A stretch of DNA of 31,346 nt from CAZCTC01 sp964501335 (GTDB taxonomy: Bacteria; Chloroflexota; Anaerolineae; B4-G1; SLSP01), in the NCBI GenBank assembly GCA_964501335.1, contig CAZCTC010000087.1:1-31346 (forward strand), given 5' to 3'. Shown here one piece after another: positions 1-7,877 of this stretch. The translations under genes and the position numbers were made by a program. A model generated the notes under the pieces. It was not told the DNA's origin and did not search any database. It saw only the letters and a program-made list of their open reading frames with translations. How positions within the stretch are numbered: the first letter of the stretch is position 1; every line of letters starts with the position of its first letter.

Positions 1-30
1 GTCTACTTGCCGCTGTCTACTTCCGCTGAA

Positions 31-125
31 TTTTCATCTTTCGGGGTGCCGCCCCCGGCATGGCCTTCTGTCCTGAAAATAGCCCTTTATGGCATGGCCC
101 CGGCCTTGTAACGTCCCGCAAATGG
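31..125. repeat. Dispersed repeat, left copy (matches 31229-31346)
   Basis: About 95 bases here match 31229-31323 in the same orientation with roughly half a dozen differences. The shared stretch starts TTTTCATC, includes GTGCCGCCCCCGGCATGG and TGTCCTGAAAATAG, and ends in CGTCCCGCAAATG, which is the outer end of the hairpin element at 111-220. Short pieces (TGTCCTGAAAATA) also appear near 11044 and 31104. It is a non-coding family member, not a gene. Confidence 0.8.
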
Positions 126-220
126 CCCTTTCCCCGTAAAACACGACGCGCTGGATCGGAAGAGAGAGTTTTTTGTTTATGTTTTGCGCGCATCAGAATG
201 CGCGCAAAACATAGGCTTTT
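111..220 (-). repeat. Hairpin element copy 1 (full length, reverse orientation)
   Basis: The element runs from CGTCCCGCAAATG, through GACGCGCTGG and GAGAGAG plus a T-run, into a perfect 16-bp-arm hairpin: 178-193 pairs with 198-213 around the loop CAGA. The arm starts TATGTTTT and the core is GCGCGCAT. The T-rich side precedes and the A-rich side follows the GC stem, the opposite of an intrinsic terminator. Other full copies are near 4861, 7681, 9281, 11113, 14644 and 21710. Confidence 0.8.
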
Positions 221-442
221 TCCAGAGCCGCACAGGCGACGCAGGCTGTCTACTGTCTACTTTCTTTGGCTTTTTCCAGAGCCGCCCCGGCAACGCGGGC
301 TGTCTACTGTCTACTTGCTGCTGTCTACTTTCTTTGGCCTTTTCCAGAGCCGCACAGGCAACGCAGGCTGTCTACTTTCTACTGTCTACTTCCTGTTGAT
401 TTCCACAGTATTGAAATTCTGAATAAATGCTAAAATAACGCC

Positions 443-1915
443 ATGACATTTTTAGTGGCACGGTTTCAAACCACACACAAATGGCGCTTCTGGTCCGGCA
501 ACCTGCTTCTCCTTGGAGGATGGCTCTGGCTTTATCGAGCCGTCTTCATCCACCTGCAAACAATCTTCTCCGACGAGGATTTCCTGGTCAATCGGCTCCT
601 GCTGATCGGCACGCTCCTGCTCTTCGCCGTTCAATTCTATCGCGCCCGCCCACCATGGCGCCGGATCGATCCCTTACCCCGGGTGCGCCTCCCGGCCCTG
701 GGCCTGACAATGGTCGGGTCCATCCTCTACCTGCTCGCCGAACGCTTCCTGGACATGCCTGCCCTTTCAACCGCGCTCTTCGTCCTTTCCACCTACGGCC
801 TGCTGGGACTCTGGCTCACCCCCTCGCAATGGGAAGCCGGCCTCTCGGCCGCCCTGTTGCTCATCGCCGTACTGCCCTTTGGAGATCAACTCCAGACCTT
901 CATCGGCTACCCGTTACGCCTGATTACCGCCGCCATCATCCGCGACGGACTTCAGGCCTTCGGCATCCAGGTCGTCGGCATGGATACCCTCCTGCTGCTG
1001 GAAAAGGGCACCGCCAAAATCGATCTCGCCTGTAGCGGGATCAAAAGCCTCTGGACCGGCCTCACCTTTCTCCTCGCCGTCACCTGGATCGAACGGCGAG
1101 CCATCAACCTGCGCTGGGGCGGTCTGACCCTGCTGCTGGGATTCCTGATCTTCATCGCCAACACCGCCCGTATCGCCTTCATCGTCGTCGCCGATATCAT
1201 CCTCCAACAACCCCGGCTGGCCCAACTCGTCCACGTCCCGCTGGGAATGCTCATCCTGATCGGCGCCTGTATCGTCCCGATCCCGTTGCTGCGCCGCCAA
1301 CCGCTCCTCACCGCCGGCGACAGCGAATCCAACCAACGTGCTTCAAACTGGCTGGCTCCGGCGCTCTTCATCCTCGCCCTGGGACTGGGATTTCTCTACA
1401 CCCCCCGCCCCCTGCCGGCCTTGAATCCACCGCCGGCCTGGGAGATTCCATCCGAATTCAACCTGACCGCCACATCCCTCCAACCCACACAAATCGAATG
1501 GTTCGCCCGCAGCGGTGCCGAATCGGTGACCGTCTGGAACTTCGACCGCCAGGGCTTGCAAGGCACCCTGATCCTGGTCCCCAACGCCGGCTGGGACCCG
1601 CAGGCCCGCCCCGAACGCAACCTGGAAATCGACGGCTTCATCCTGGAAAGCACCGCCATCCTCCTCCCCGCCTCCGACTTCCCCATCCACCACAGCACCT
1701 TCACCAACGGCTCGGAAAAGCGCTCCGCCGTCTACTGGTTCCAATCGGCCGACCGCGTCACCGACGACTACATCACGCGCATCTGGGATTCCACCGCCTC
1801 CAACTGGACGCTGGTCATCATCAGCTTCGATCAACTCCACGCTCCCCAAGATCCCCCCCTGGCCGAATTCATCACCCGCTTACGGGACCTTATCGAATTA
1901 CGAGGTAAAAAATGA
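443..1915 (+). CDS. Exosortase with C-terminal EpsI-like domain (XrtO-like candidate)
   Basis: Predicted integral-membrane transpeptidase that would cut and anchor PEP-CTERM-type sorting tails at the cell surface. About nine hydrophobic segments fill the first 320 residues. The three exosortase catalytic positions are visible: Cys197 in LACSGI, Arg243 in NTARIAF and His264 in LVHVPLG, in the usual order and spacing. After a last membrane segment, residues from about 330 to 490 form a soluble outer domain with the pattern KRSAVYWFQSADRVTDDY, which resembles EpsI-type domains fused to some exosortases. The next gene begins 25 bases downstream and encodes a protein with a PEP-type tail, so the two probably form an operon of enzyme and dedicated substrate. 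No strong ribosome site precedes the ATG. Assignment to the exosortase superfamily is firm from the motifs; the XrtO subtype is inferred mainly from the neighbour. Confidence 0.88.
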   Translation: MTFLVARFQTTHKWRFWSGNLLLLGGWLWLYRAVFIHLQTIFSDEDFLVNRLLLIGTLLLFAVQFYRARPPWRRIDPLPRVRLPALGLTMVGSILYLLAERFLDMPALSTALFVLSTYGLLGLWLTPSQWEAGLSAALLLIAVLPFGDQLQTFIGYPLRLITAAIIRDGLQAFGIQVVGMDTLLLLEKGTAKIDLACSGIKSLWTGLTFLLAVTWIERRAINLRWGGLTLLLGFLIFIANTARIAFIVVADIILQQPRLAQLVHVPLGMLILIGACIVPIPLLRRQPLLTAGDSESNQRASNWLAPALFILALGLGFLYTPRPLPALNPPPAWEIPSEFNLTATSLQPTQIEWFARSGAESVTVWNFDRQGLQGTLILVPNAGWDPQARPERNLEIDGFILESTAILLPASDFPIHHSTFTNGSEKRSAVYWFQSADRVTDDYITRIWDSTASNWTLVIISFDQLHAPQDPPLAEFITRLRDLIELRGKK

Positions 1916-1929
1916 ACGAATCAAAAATT

Positions 1930-1935
1930 AGGAGG
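1930..1935 (+). promoter_or_regulatory. Ribosome binding site fixing a GTG start
   Basis: AGGAGG sits five bases before GTG at 1941 and decides this start for the VIT/VWA membrane protein. Confidence 0.85.
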
Positions 1936-1940
1936 AACCT

Positions 1941-4757
1941 GTGATTAAACGTTATATTCTTAATCCCCGCATCTGGGGATACGGCCTCTTCTGGTCCTGG
2001 AATCTCATCTTTCTCGCCTTTATGGGACTGGGATTTGCGCCCCTCTTCATACCGCTCATGATCCCGGCCACCCTGGCCGGCATCATCCCGCCGTTCTATA
2101 TCATTTCCGGGCTCGTCCTGACTCTGATTCCCTTCGTCGCCGTCGTCCTCGGCGCCACCCGCCTGCGCCGTGAACCCTTACGCCTGCTGGCCCTCGGTTA
2201 CGGCGTCGAAGGGCCCCTGATGATTGCCCTGATCATTCGACTCTTTCTGCTCCGCGATGCCACCCCCCTCGTCAATCTCCTGCTGGGAGCCGGAACGATC
2301 GGTCTCGCCGTCTTCCTCTGGGAACTGATCGACGACCAAATTGCCGACCGTCACCCCGCCCTGAGTTACTTCCGGCTCTTCGGCGCCACGCTGCTGCTGG
2401 GGCTGGGCCTCTACATCGCCGTCTGGGGCATGTTCTACGCCATCCCCCTGCTGGCCAGTCTGGGCGACATCGTCACCTCCAGCCTGATAGGTCTGGGCGA
2501 AATGCTGACCCAGGGCTCACGCGCTCTCATCTTCGCCCCGTTGGGCATCATCCTCTTCCTTTATACGCTGACCCTGCTCGTCGGCCTGCCGATCGCCGTG
2601 CCCCTCCTTTACACCCGCACCTGGAAACACAGCATGGATACGCTGCACAATCGCCGACAGGGCCGAATAGCCGCTGCTCTCAGCGGAGCCACGCTGATTG
2701 TCGCCGCGCTGATCTTTGTCTTCCTGAACATCCAACCGCAAAAACAGGCCTTCGCCATGCTCGCCGCCCCGCCGCTTTCCCGCAACGAAGCCCAGGCCCG
2801 CCTGCAACAGGAATCCCTCCTGCGTGAGGGGCTGGTCAATGCGTACCTCTCCTCCTATCGCTACCTGGGCACAATTGGAGAAATGGAACATGTCCAGGAT
2901 CTCTATCAACAAACGCTGAAAATGTCTCCCGAACAAAGCGCCGGGGTTGAACGGTTTTACGACATCGTCGCCCGGCCGCTGCTCTACGACCCCATATCCT
3001 CACCGGTCTACGACCAGCGAGAACGCACCACGATAGCCATGAAAGAAGATCCCGCACGGGCCGCCGAACTCTACCAGCAATTCTTCGACCGCCCGATCAC
3101 CAAAGGAGAGCGCTCCACCATTGCCAATGCCGTCCGCCACAATATAGATCCCAACCAGGCCTTGCAGGCCTGGCAGGCCGTCGACGACCGGGAGGTCCAT
3201 CTCACCCAACAGGAACTCACGGTGACCGAACATGGAGACTGGGCCTCGATGGAACTCTTCGAAGTCTATCAAAATATTTCCGCCCAACGGCAGGAAGTGG
3301 TCTACTATTTCAGCCTGCCCGAATCGGCCGTCCTCACCGGACTCTGGCTGGGCAACAGCCCCGACCGCGCCGCCCGCTTCAATTTCCACGTCGCGCCGCG
3401 CGGAGCCGCCCAGCAGGTCTACCGCAACCAGGTTCGCTATCAAATCGACCCGGCGCTCCTGGAACAGGTAGGACCGCGGCAATACCGGCTGCGCGTCTTC
3501 CCTATTGAACCGCAAACGGTAAGCCGGGGGAATTCTCAGGACAACATCGGAACGATTAAGGTCGGCCCAAAACTCTACCTCTGGATGACCTGGCAGGTGC
3601 TCGGAAATTCAGACAACAGCTGGCCGCTGCCCCATCTCTCCGATCTGCGCAATGTCTACTGGGACTTCCAGACTCAGCGCACGCTGAACGGCAAATCCTG
3701 GTCGATAGGAAATGTCTGGTTGCCGGCCTCCATCCCGGCCACCACTCCCATCCAACCAACCGCCCACCGGGTTGACTTCCCCGACGGCCGGAGTGTGATC
3801 CTGCGCCCCGCTGCGGCCGAAAATCAGGCGGCCCTGCCCCGCAATACCCGTCTGGCCGTCGTCATCGACCGCTCCCACAGTATGCAGCCCCAGGCCGATG
3901 CCGTCCAGGCCGCTCTCAAAGAACTGTCCGCACAGGTCGATCCCGCCGGCGTGGACCTCTACCTCACGGCCTCCGATTACCGCGGCGAAGGCCCTTCCCG
4001 CACGACCCTGGATAAACTCGATCCCGGCGAACTTTTCTACTACGGAGGACAAAATGCAACTCAGCTCCTGGAACAGTACGCCTCCCTCCAGAAAGGTGAA
4101 AACTATGCCGCGGTCCTGGTGCTCACCGACGATGCCGGCTACGAAGCTACCGGTAAAGCCCCCGCCGCCCTCACCACCACCCTTTCCGCCGCTCCGTTGT
4201 GGATGATCCACCTCAACAGCACCTTCCCCAGCGTTTACGACGACGCCACCATGGAAGCCTTGCAGGCCAGCGGCGGCGGCGCCGTCACCAGCCTGGACGA
4301 AGCCCTCAACCGGCTGGCCGACCAGCTTGCCGGCCACGATGACCGGCTTGACGGTTATACCTGGACCACCGTGTCGCAGACGGAAGCCGCTGGCCAGGAA
4401 GCCACGCTGCACGCGGCCGGCGATCCCTTTGCCGCCTTCGCCGCCCGGCGTCTCATCCTGGCTGAAATGCACCGGCAGCGCGGCAAACTGACCGACATCG
4501 ATATCCTGGACAATCTGCATGATATTGCCATCCGGCACACCATCGTCACCCCTTACTCATCCATGCTGGTATTGATCAACGCCGAACAGGAACGCCAGTT
4601 AAAGGATTTATCAAACGATGAAGATCGCTTCACGCGCGAGCAGGAAGCCGTCGGGGAAACCCAACCGATTGTAGTCCCGGAACCGAAGGAACTGCTGCTG
4701 GCCCTCGGCCTGCTGGGATTGCTGGCCGGGTTCGTTCTTTTCCGTCGTTCAAAATAA
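1941..4757 (+). CDS. Multi-pass VIT/VWA protein with PEP-CTERM-like sorting tail (TIGR02921-like)
   Basis: 938-residue membrane protein, probably the target of the exosortase encoded just upstream. Residues 1 to about 270 contain seven or eight hydrophobic segments. A soluble helical stretch follows, then a VIT-like domain from about 417 (VHLTQQELTVTEHGDW, with VVYYFSLPESAVLTGLW). A VWA domain starts near 636 with the metal-site motif DRSHS and a later VLTDD. The C-terminus is Pro-Glu-Pro at about 913, a hydrophobic helix rich in Leu and Gly, then Arg-Arg-Ser-Lys. That is the PEP-CTERM layout: motif, membrane helix, basic end. Many membrane segments plus a PEP-CTERM tail is the unusual design described for TIGR02921 and its XrtO partner; XrtN systems of Bacteroidota also use VIT proteins. 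The function is not known; VIT plus VWA suggests metal-dependent protein binding outside the cell. Confidence 0.85.
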   Translation: MIKRYILNPRIWGYGLFWSWNLIFLAFMGLGFAPLFIPLMIPATLAGIIPPFYIISGLVLTLIPFVAVVLGATRLRREPLRLLALGYGVEGPLMIALIIRLFLLRDATPLVNLLLGAGTIGLAVFLWELIDDQIADRHPALSYFRLFGATLLLGLGLYIAVWGMFYAIPLLASLGDIVTSSLIGLGEMLTQGSRALIFAPLGIILFLYTLTLLVGLPIAVPLLYTRTWKHSMDTLHNRRQGRIAAALSGATLIVAALIFVFLNIQPQKQAFAMLAAPPLSRNEAQARLQQESLLREGLVNAYLSSYRYLGTIGEMEHVQDLYQQTLKMSPEQSAGVERFYDIVARPLLYDPISSPVYDQRERTTIAMKEDPARAAELYQQFFDRPITKGERSTIANAVRHNIDPNQALQAWQAVDDREVHLTQQELTVTEHGDWASMELFEVYQNISAQRQEVVYYFSLPESAVLTGLWLGNSPDRAARFNFHVAPRGAAQQVYRNQVRYQIDPALLEQVGPRQYRLRVFPIEPQTVSRGNSQDNIGTIKVGPKLYLWMTWQVLGNSDNSWPLPHLSDLRNVYWDFQTQRTLNGKSWSIGNVWLPASIPATTPIQPTAHRVDFPDGRSVILRPAAAENQAALPRNTRLAVVIDRSHSMQPQADAVQAALKELSAQVDPAGVDLYLTASDYRGEGPSRTTLDKLDPGELFYYGGQNATQLLEQYASLQKGENYAAVLVLTDDAGYEATGKAPAALTTTLSAAPLWMIHLNSTFPSVYDDATMEALQASGGGAVTSLDEALNRLADQLAGHDDRLDGYTWTTVSQTEAAGQEATLHAAGDPFAAFAARRLILAEMHRQRGKLTDIDILDNLHDIAIRHTIVTPYSSMLVLINAEQERQLKDLSNDEDRFTREQEAVGETQPIVVPEPKELLLALGLLGLLAGFVLFRRSK

Positions 4758-4860
4758 AAAAGCCGCCTGTGCGATCGGCGTGAAAGACATAAAAAACGTA
4801 GTGCCGCATAATTCACTCAGACCTCACCGCAAAAACACTGGGGACACAGAGAAAAAGCTC

Positions 4861-4968
4861 ATGTTTTCGCGCGCATTCGGATGCGCGCGAAAACATAAAT
4901 AAAAGACTCTCTCCTCCCAACCAGCGCGTCGCTTTTTACGCGAAAAGCACCTGTTGCGGGACGTAAAA
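4861..4968 (+). repeat. Hairpin element copy 2 (full length)
   Basis: Perfect 16-bp arms at 4861-4876 and 4881-4896 around TCGG; the outer part is ATGTTTT and the core CGCGCGCAT. It is followed by an A-rich linker, CTCTCTCC, CAGCGCGTCGC and the end motif TGCGGGACGTAAAA. The gap 4758-5059 between the convergent genes otherwise holds only a degenerate GGGGACACAGAG-type sequence and the hairpin at 5015. Confidence 0.8.
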
Positions 4969-5014
4969 ACCGGCTATTAAGCAAATCAACGAACAACCGG
5001 ACAGAACGTATAAA

Positions 5015-5052
5015 CATATTTTGGGCGGCTTTAGAAAGCCGCCCAAAATATG
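5015..5052. repeat. Hairpin copy 3 (hairpin only)
   Basis: Perfect 17-bp arms (5015-5031 with 5036-5052) around TAGA; core GGGCGGCTT. It ends eight bases before the stop of the minus-strand gene at 5060. There is no T-run next to the stem on either strand, so it does not look like a normal terminator. Confidence 0.8.
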
Positions 5053-5059
5053 AACAAAC

Positions 5060-6565
5060 CTACTCCACCACCATCACGCTCGCCTGAGCCTTAAACGGAC
5101 AGGGCAGCGTCGGATCGAAAACGATATCGATCGCGCTGGCCACCATAAACCCACCGATCTCCTGCGCGGCGACCTCCGGCAGCATATCCGGCGTTGCCTT
5201 ATTGACATCCTGCGCAAAGACATAGATCCGCCAGACCCCCTCCAGCCGCAGTTTGTAGCGCAGTAAAATCCGATAGACCAGCTTCATCTCGATCGAGCCG
5301 GTATAAACGCCGTCATTGGGCTTTGAATCGTAGCCCATACCGTCGTCCAGCAAATTGACCCAAAAATACATATTGTCCGGAGAACGCAGTAACGCAAAAG
5401 CATAGAGATCCGGTCCCCAATAATACCCCTCCCCTTGACGCCTGAAACGGGTATGGATCATCAACGGCCCCTCAAACGCATGATGGATCGCCGGCACATC
5501 GATCTCCACCCCATCGCTCACATGCGTATTGGTCTGAGTCTCCGTCACCGTATGGGTGTAAGTATTTCCGGTCGTAACCCGCTTGTAAACCCAATGCACC
5601 CCGACCGGATATTCGGTCCCGGCCGAAAGCGGTGCCGAATAGGTAAACTCCGCACTGACCGACTCGGAAAGGGTCAGTTCGCCGACGGCCGGCGGAGTCG
5701 CCTCCTCCCCCCGCCACCAGGGATCGGCCGCATCCGACAGGCCCACAACGGCCGCCCCCGTAGCAATCGCCGAAGCAACGCCGGCAATCGTCAAACCGGC
5801 ATCCCCTGGAATCCCGCCGGGCTCAGGGGTGCAACATTCCACATGCCCCGTCGTCTCATCGATCGTGCCGCCCACCGCCGTCCCGGCCGTCCCTTCCCCC
5901 AGAGCGGCCGCAATAATGGCCACCAGAGCGGCGATCGCCGCCACAATCCAGGCAAAAATCTTCCACCAGGGATCCCCATAAGGCAAAGGCCCATGCACTC
6001 CCGCGTAGGCCGGATTGGGATAGAAAGCCATCTCCATCCGGGCCGGAATCCAGGGCCCCCGGACCGGCCGGCACTCCCGATTCCGTTCGGTGCAGGGCAA
6101 CCAGCGATCCTTCGGCCAGATCGCCTCCAGCCGGGTCATCTTAAACGTCCCTTGATCCAACTCGCAGACATATTCCCCGGTCACCGCATTGCGCGTCGTC
6201 TTGGAAACAAAAATCTGCTTCAGCGTGCGCTTTAACTCCAGCCCCTCTGCCTTCGCAATAATACTGACGATCTTCTTTCCCGGCGTCCCCGCTTCAAAAT
6301 CAGCCAGCCAGGAAACCTGCACCGCCCCCCCGGCCGGAATCTGAGTAAAAGAATAACTATGCGCCGTCGGCACAATCCCGGGATCGCTGATTCCTTCCAG
6401 ATAAATTGTCACATTGTGCAATGTGCTGTCAGAGACATTGGTATAAAAACAGGTAATCAACTGCTTCTTCAACGCTGTATCGAAAATGCCGTCCGGGAGC
6501 ATCACCCGGGTATAGGGCTCCACGGAAAACGGTCGGCGCTGGATATCCATTGGAGTTATAGCCAT
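5060..6565 (-). CDS. Leaderless Ig-like protein with paired hydrophobic helices, unknown function
   Basis: 501 residues from the ATG at 6565, chosen because AGGAGG lies nine bases upstream (6575-6580); an earlier in-frame ATG has no such site. It has no signal peptide. Residues up to about 130 look like a beta-sandwich (NVTIYLEGI, PAGGAVQVSWLADF) of the NEW3/CARDB kind. At about 197-283 two Ala/Gly/Ile-rich hydrophobic stretches (IFAWIVAAIAALVAIIAAAL and LTIAGVASAIATGAAVVGL) are bracketed by DPWW on both sides. The last 200 residues form a second beta-rich region with DDGMGYDSKPNDGVYTG, a pattern of extracellular calcium-type or choice-of-anchor domains. It starts four bases after the stop of the gene upstream, so the two are co-transcribed. 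I do not recognise the family; a membrane-inserting or secreted structural protein is a guess. Confidence 0.7.
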   Translation of the reverse strand: MAITPMDIQRRPFSVEPYTRVMLPDGIFDTALKKQLITCFYTNVSDSTLHNVTIYLEGISDPGIVPTAHSYSFTQIPAGGAVQVSWLADFEAGTPGKKIVSIIAKAEGLELKRTLKQIFVSKTTRNAVTGEYVCELDQGTFKMTRLEAIWPKDRWLPCTERNRECRPVRGPWIPARMEMAFYPNPAYAGVHGPLPYGDPWWKIFAWIVAAIAALVAIIAAALGEGTAGTAVGGTIDETTGHVECCTPEPGGIPGDAGLTIAGVASAIATGAAVVGLSDAADPWWRGEEATPPAVGELTLSESVSAEFTYSAPLSAGTEYPVGVHWVYKRVTTGNTYTHTVTETQTNTHVSDGVEIDVPAIHHAFEGPLMIHTRFRRQGEGYYWGPDLYAFALLRSPDNMYFWVNLLDDGMGYDSKPNDGVYTGSIEMKLVYRILLRYKLRLEGVWRIYVFAQDVNKATPDMLPEVAAQEIGGFMVASAIDIVFDPTLPCPFKAQASVMVVE

Positions 6566-6569
6566 CGTC

Positions 6570-7397
6570 TCACCCCTCCTCATCGACCAAAACAAAGGTT
6601 ACACCGCCGCTGAGCCGTTCTCGCTCCCGGCTGACCACCTGAATCAGGGTATAGGTCTGCGCCGGCATCTTCGGCGGCCTGACCGCCAGATAGACGGCAG
6701 TTCGTTCCCCGGGCCCTAATTTCAATTCCACCTCCCGCATCCACTCCCCGGTATCGGCATCCTCGCACCCCGGCTTCAACGAAAGGCTGACTTGAAAATC
6801 CGGCGGCACATAGGGACGCCGCCCCGGCAACCCCAACTGACAGAGCAATTCCTCATTCAACTCGCCCCCCAATTCCAGGGTCACCACAAACAACTTCCCC
6901 TGGCGCAAGGGAGCGGCGATCTCGATCGGCAACAGCTGCATTCGTTTCATCATTGCCAGCACGGTAAGATTCTTCTGAGCGATCTGATGGTAAAGCGGCG
7001 GATTGAAATCGTCCGGCGGCGGGGCCGGCAACGGATCGCCGTAATGGATCACCTCGGCAACCAGACACTCATGCCCGCCGTTGACGATAACTGGAATCCA
7101 CGGCACCACACAGAGCACCCCTTTCACCTCACCCGGCCCCAAATCGACAAAAGCCGAACCGATCAACGTGGAATTGCTCCGCAGCACCCCGGCTGCCGGA
7201 TTGGCCCAGTAATATTTCACCTGAGCCCCCAGGGCCGGCACATCGCCCTGATTCTGCACCCGGGCCCAAACAAAAGCCGGCTGGCCCGCCACCGGAGAAC
7301 CGGGCGTCCCGTTAGGATCATTCCCCGGCACGACCCAGATATCCGGACTGTTCCACCAGTAGGGAGTCCCATCCCGAATCACGAGGCTGACAGGCAT
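6570..7397 (-). CDS. CARDB-like beta-sandwich protein, unknown function
   Basis: 275 residues from the ATG at 7397 (MPVSLVIRDG), preceded by AAGGAG at 7405-7410 with a seven-base gap. A longer frame reaching 7511 would add a hydrophobic leader but lacks a ribosome site. The protein opens with TPYWWNSPDIWVV, then GQPAFVWARVQNQGDVPA, and later IAQKNLTVL. This is the layout of CARDB-like domains in secreted proteins: a Trp-rich start, a beta-strand with V-x-N-x-G, then the Q-K-N motif. A second sandwich follows at about 185-275 (LGPGERTAVYLAVRPP, TYTLIQVV). It is the first gene of a two-gene operon with the gene ending at 5060. Its lack of a signal peptide is odd for such domains. Family likeness is fair; role unknown. 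Confidence 0.7.
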   Translation of the reverse strand: MPVSLVIRDGTPYWWNSPDIWVVPGNDPNGTPGSPVAGQPAFVWARVQNQGDVPALGAQVKYYWANPAAGVLRSNSTLIGSAFVDLGPGEVKGVLCVVPWIPVIVNGGHECLVAEVIHYGDPLPAPPPDDFNPPLYHQIAQKNLTVLAMMKRMQLLPIEIAAPLRQGKLFVVTLELGGELNEELLCQLGLPGRRPYVPPDFQVSLSLKPGCEDADTGEWMREVELKLGPGERTAVYLAVRPPKMPAQTYTLIQVVSRERERLSGGVTFVLVDEEG

Positions 7398-7562
7398 ATC
7401 GTTTCTCCTTTCTACAGGAAACAAAAAGGAAGTGATCTTTGCCATTTTCGCACAGCACACTGCAATAACGCACAAAAATGGCTGATAAAAACAAAAGGGG
7501 AACGCTTTCAAGATAACATGAAGAGAAACGAGGATCTATATACCCGAAGGCCGCCGAGGATA

Positions 7563-7574
7563 TATCTTAAGATA
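7563..7574 (-). promoter_or_regulatory. 12-bp palindrome upstream of the CARDB-like gene, possible operator
   Basis: TATCTTAAGATA is its own reverse complement and lies about 165 bases upstream of the start at 7397, overlapping a weak promoter-like pair on the minus strand. It is seen once only, so its role is unproven. Confidence 0.3.
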
Positions 7575-7680
7575 CAGTTCTAACCAACAAGATAGAGGAA
7601 TTTTAAGGTTTCACCCTATCGTCCAAAAATGCGCAACAGCCGCTTACAATTTCTGAACTGCGCAGTCGACAAAAAAAGCT

Positions 7681-7796
7681 CATAATTTCGGCGACTTTCT
7701 GAAGCCGCCGAAATTATGAATAGAAAATAACTCTCTCCCTCGCGTAGCATCCCGCGCGTCGCTTTACGCCGAACAAAAGCCCTTTGCGGGATGCTA
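7681..7796 (+). repeat. Hairpin element copy 4 (two hairpins)
   Basis: First hairpin: 17-base arms 7681-7697 and 7702-7718 around TCTG with a single A-C mismatch in the stem. After a linker and CTCTCTCC a second hairpin follows, with perfect 11-bp arms TAGCATCCCGC (7745-7755) and GCGGGATGCTA (7786-7796). The loop TCTG is the reverse complement of the CAGA loop in other copies of this orientation. Confidence 0.8.
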
Positions 7797-7877
7797 AAAT
7801 GCAACAGGCATTTTTTTGAAACCGTAGTAAACTACAGCTCAATTTAATCCGCTCTCGCAATTTTGAAAGGAGCAACC

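Larger units (their letters stand above)
1..442. repeat. Gene-free repeat region with tandem 54-68 bp units
   Basis: No convincing gene is seen here. From about 214 to 401 there are three imperfect tandem units starting at 214, 268 and 336 (54, 68 and about 66 bp). Each begins GGCYTTTTCCAGAGCCGC and ends in one or more TGTCTACT heptamer-like motifs. The same TGTCTACTT motif is present at 1-22 and again at 26059-26078. An open frame at 60-422 runs through the repeats, has repeat-derived Arg/Ser-rich sequence and no ribosome site, and is not called. A possible promoter for the next gene is TTGAAA at 411-416 with TAAAAT at 431-436, but the 14-base spacer is short. Confidence 0.75.
7398..7877. 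other. Divergent intergenic region
   Basis: 480 bases between the divergent genes. It contains a perfect 12-bp palindrome TATCTTAAGATA at 7563-7574, hairpin element copy 4 at 7681-7796, and a small inverted repeat GTAGT-AA-ACTAC near 7824-7835 ahead of the hydrolase gene. On the minus strand TTGGTT and TATATC flank the 7563 palindrome with promoter-like spacing, but this is weak. A 62-codon minus frame across the hairpin is not credible. Confidence 0.55.

Noticed and set aside
214..401. Possible CRISPR array
   Set aside because: Units are head-to-tail without unique spacers, only three copies with unequal length, and no cas genes.
60..422. 120-codon plus-strand frame at the window start
   Set aside because: It reads through dispersed and tandem repeats and a hairpin; no start signal and no recognisable domain.
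3609..4538. 309-codon minus-strand open frame inside the VIT/VWA gene
   Set aside because: It mirrors a well-supported gene in a high-GC region, has low-complexity Gly/Ala/Val composition and no ribosome site.
7398..7511. N-terminal extension of the CARDB-like gene giving a hydrophobic leader
   Set aside because: The ATG at 7397 has a good AAGGAG at the right distance; the extension has none and overlaps AT-rich non-coding sequence.
7616..7804. 62-codon minus-strand frame
   Set aside because: It is made almost wholly of hairpin element copy 4.
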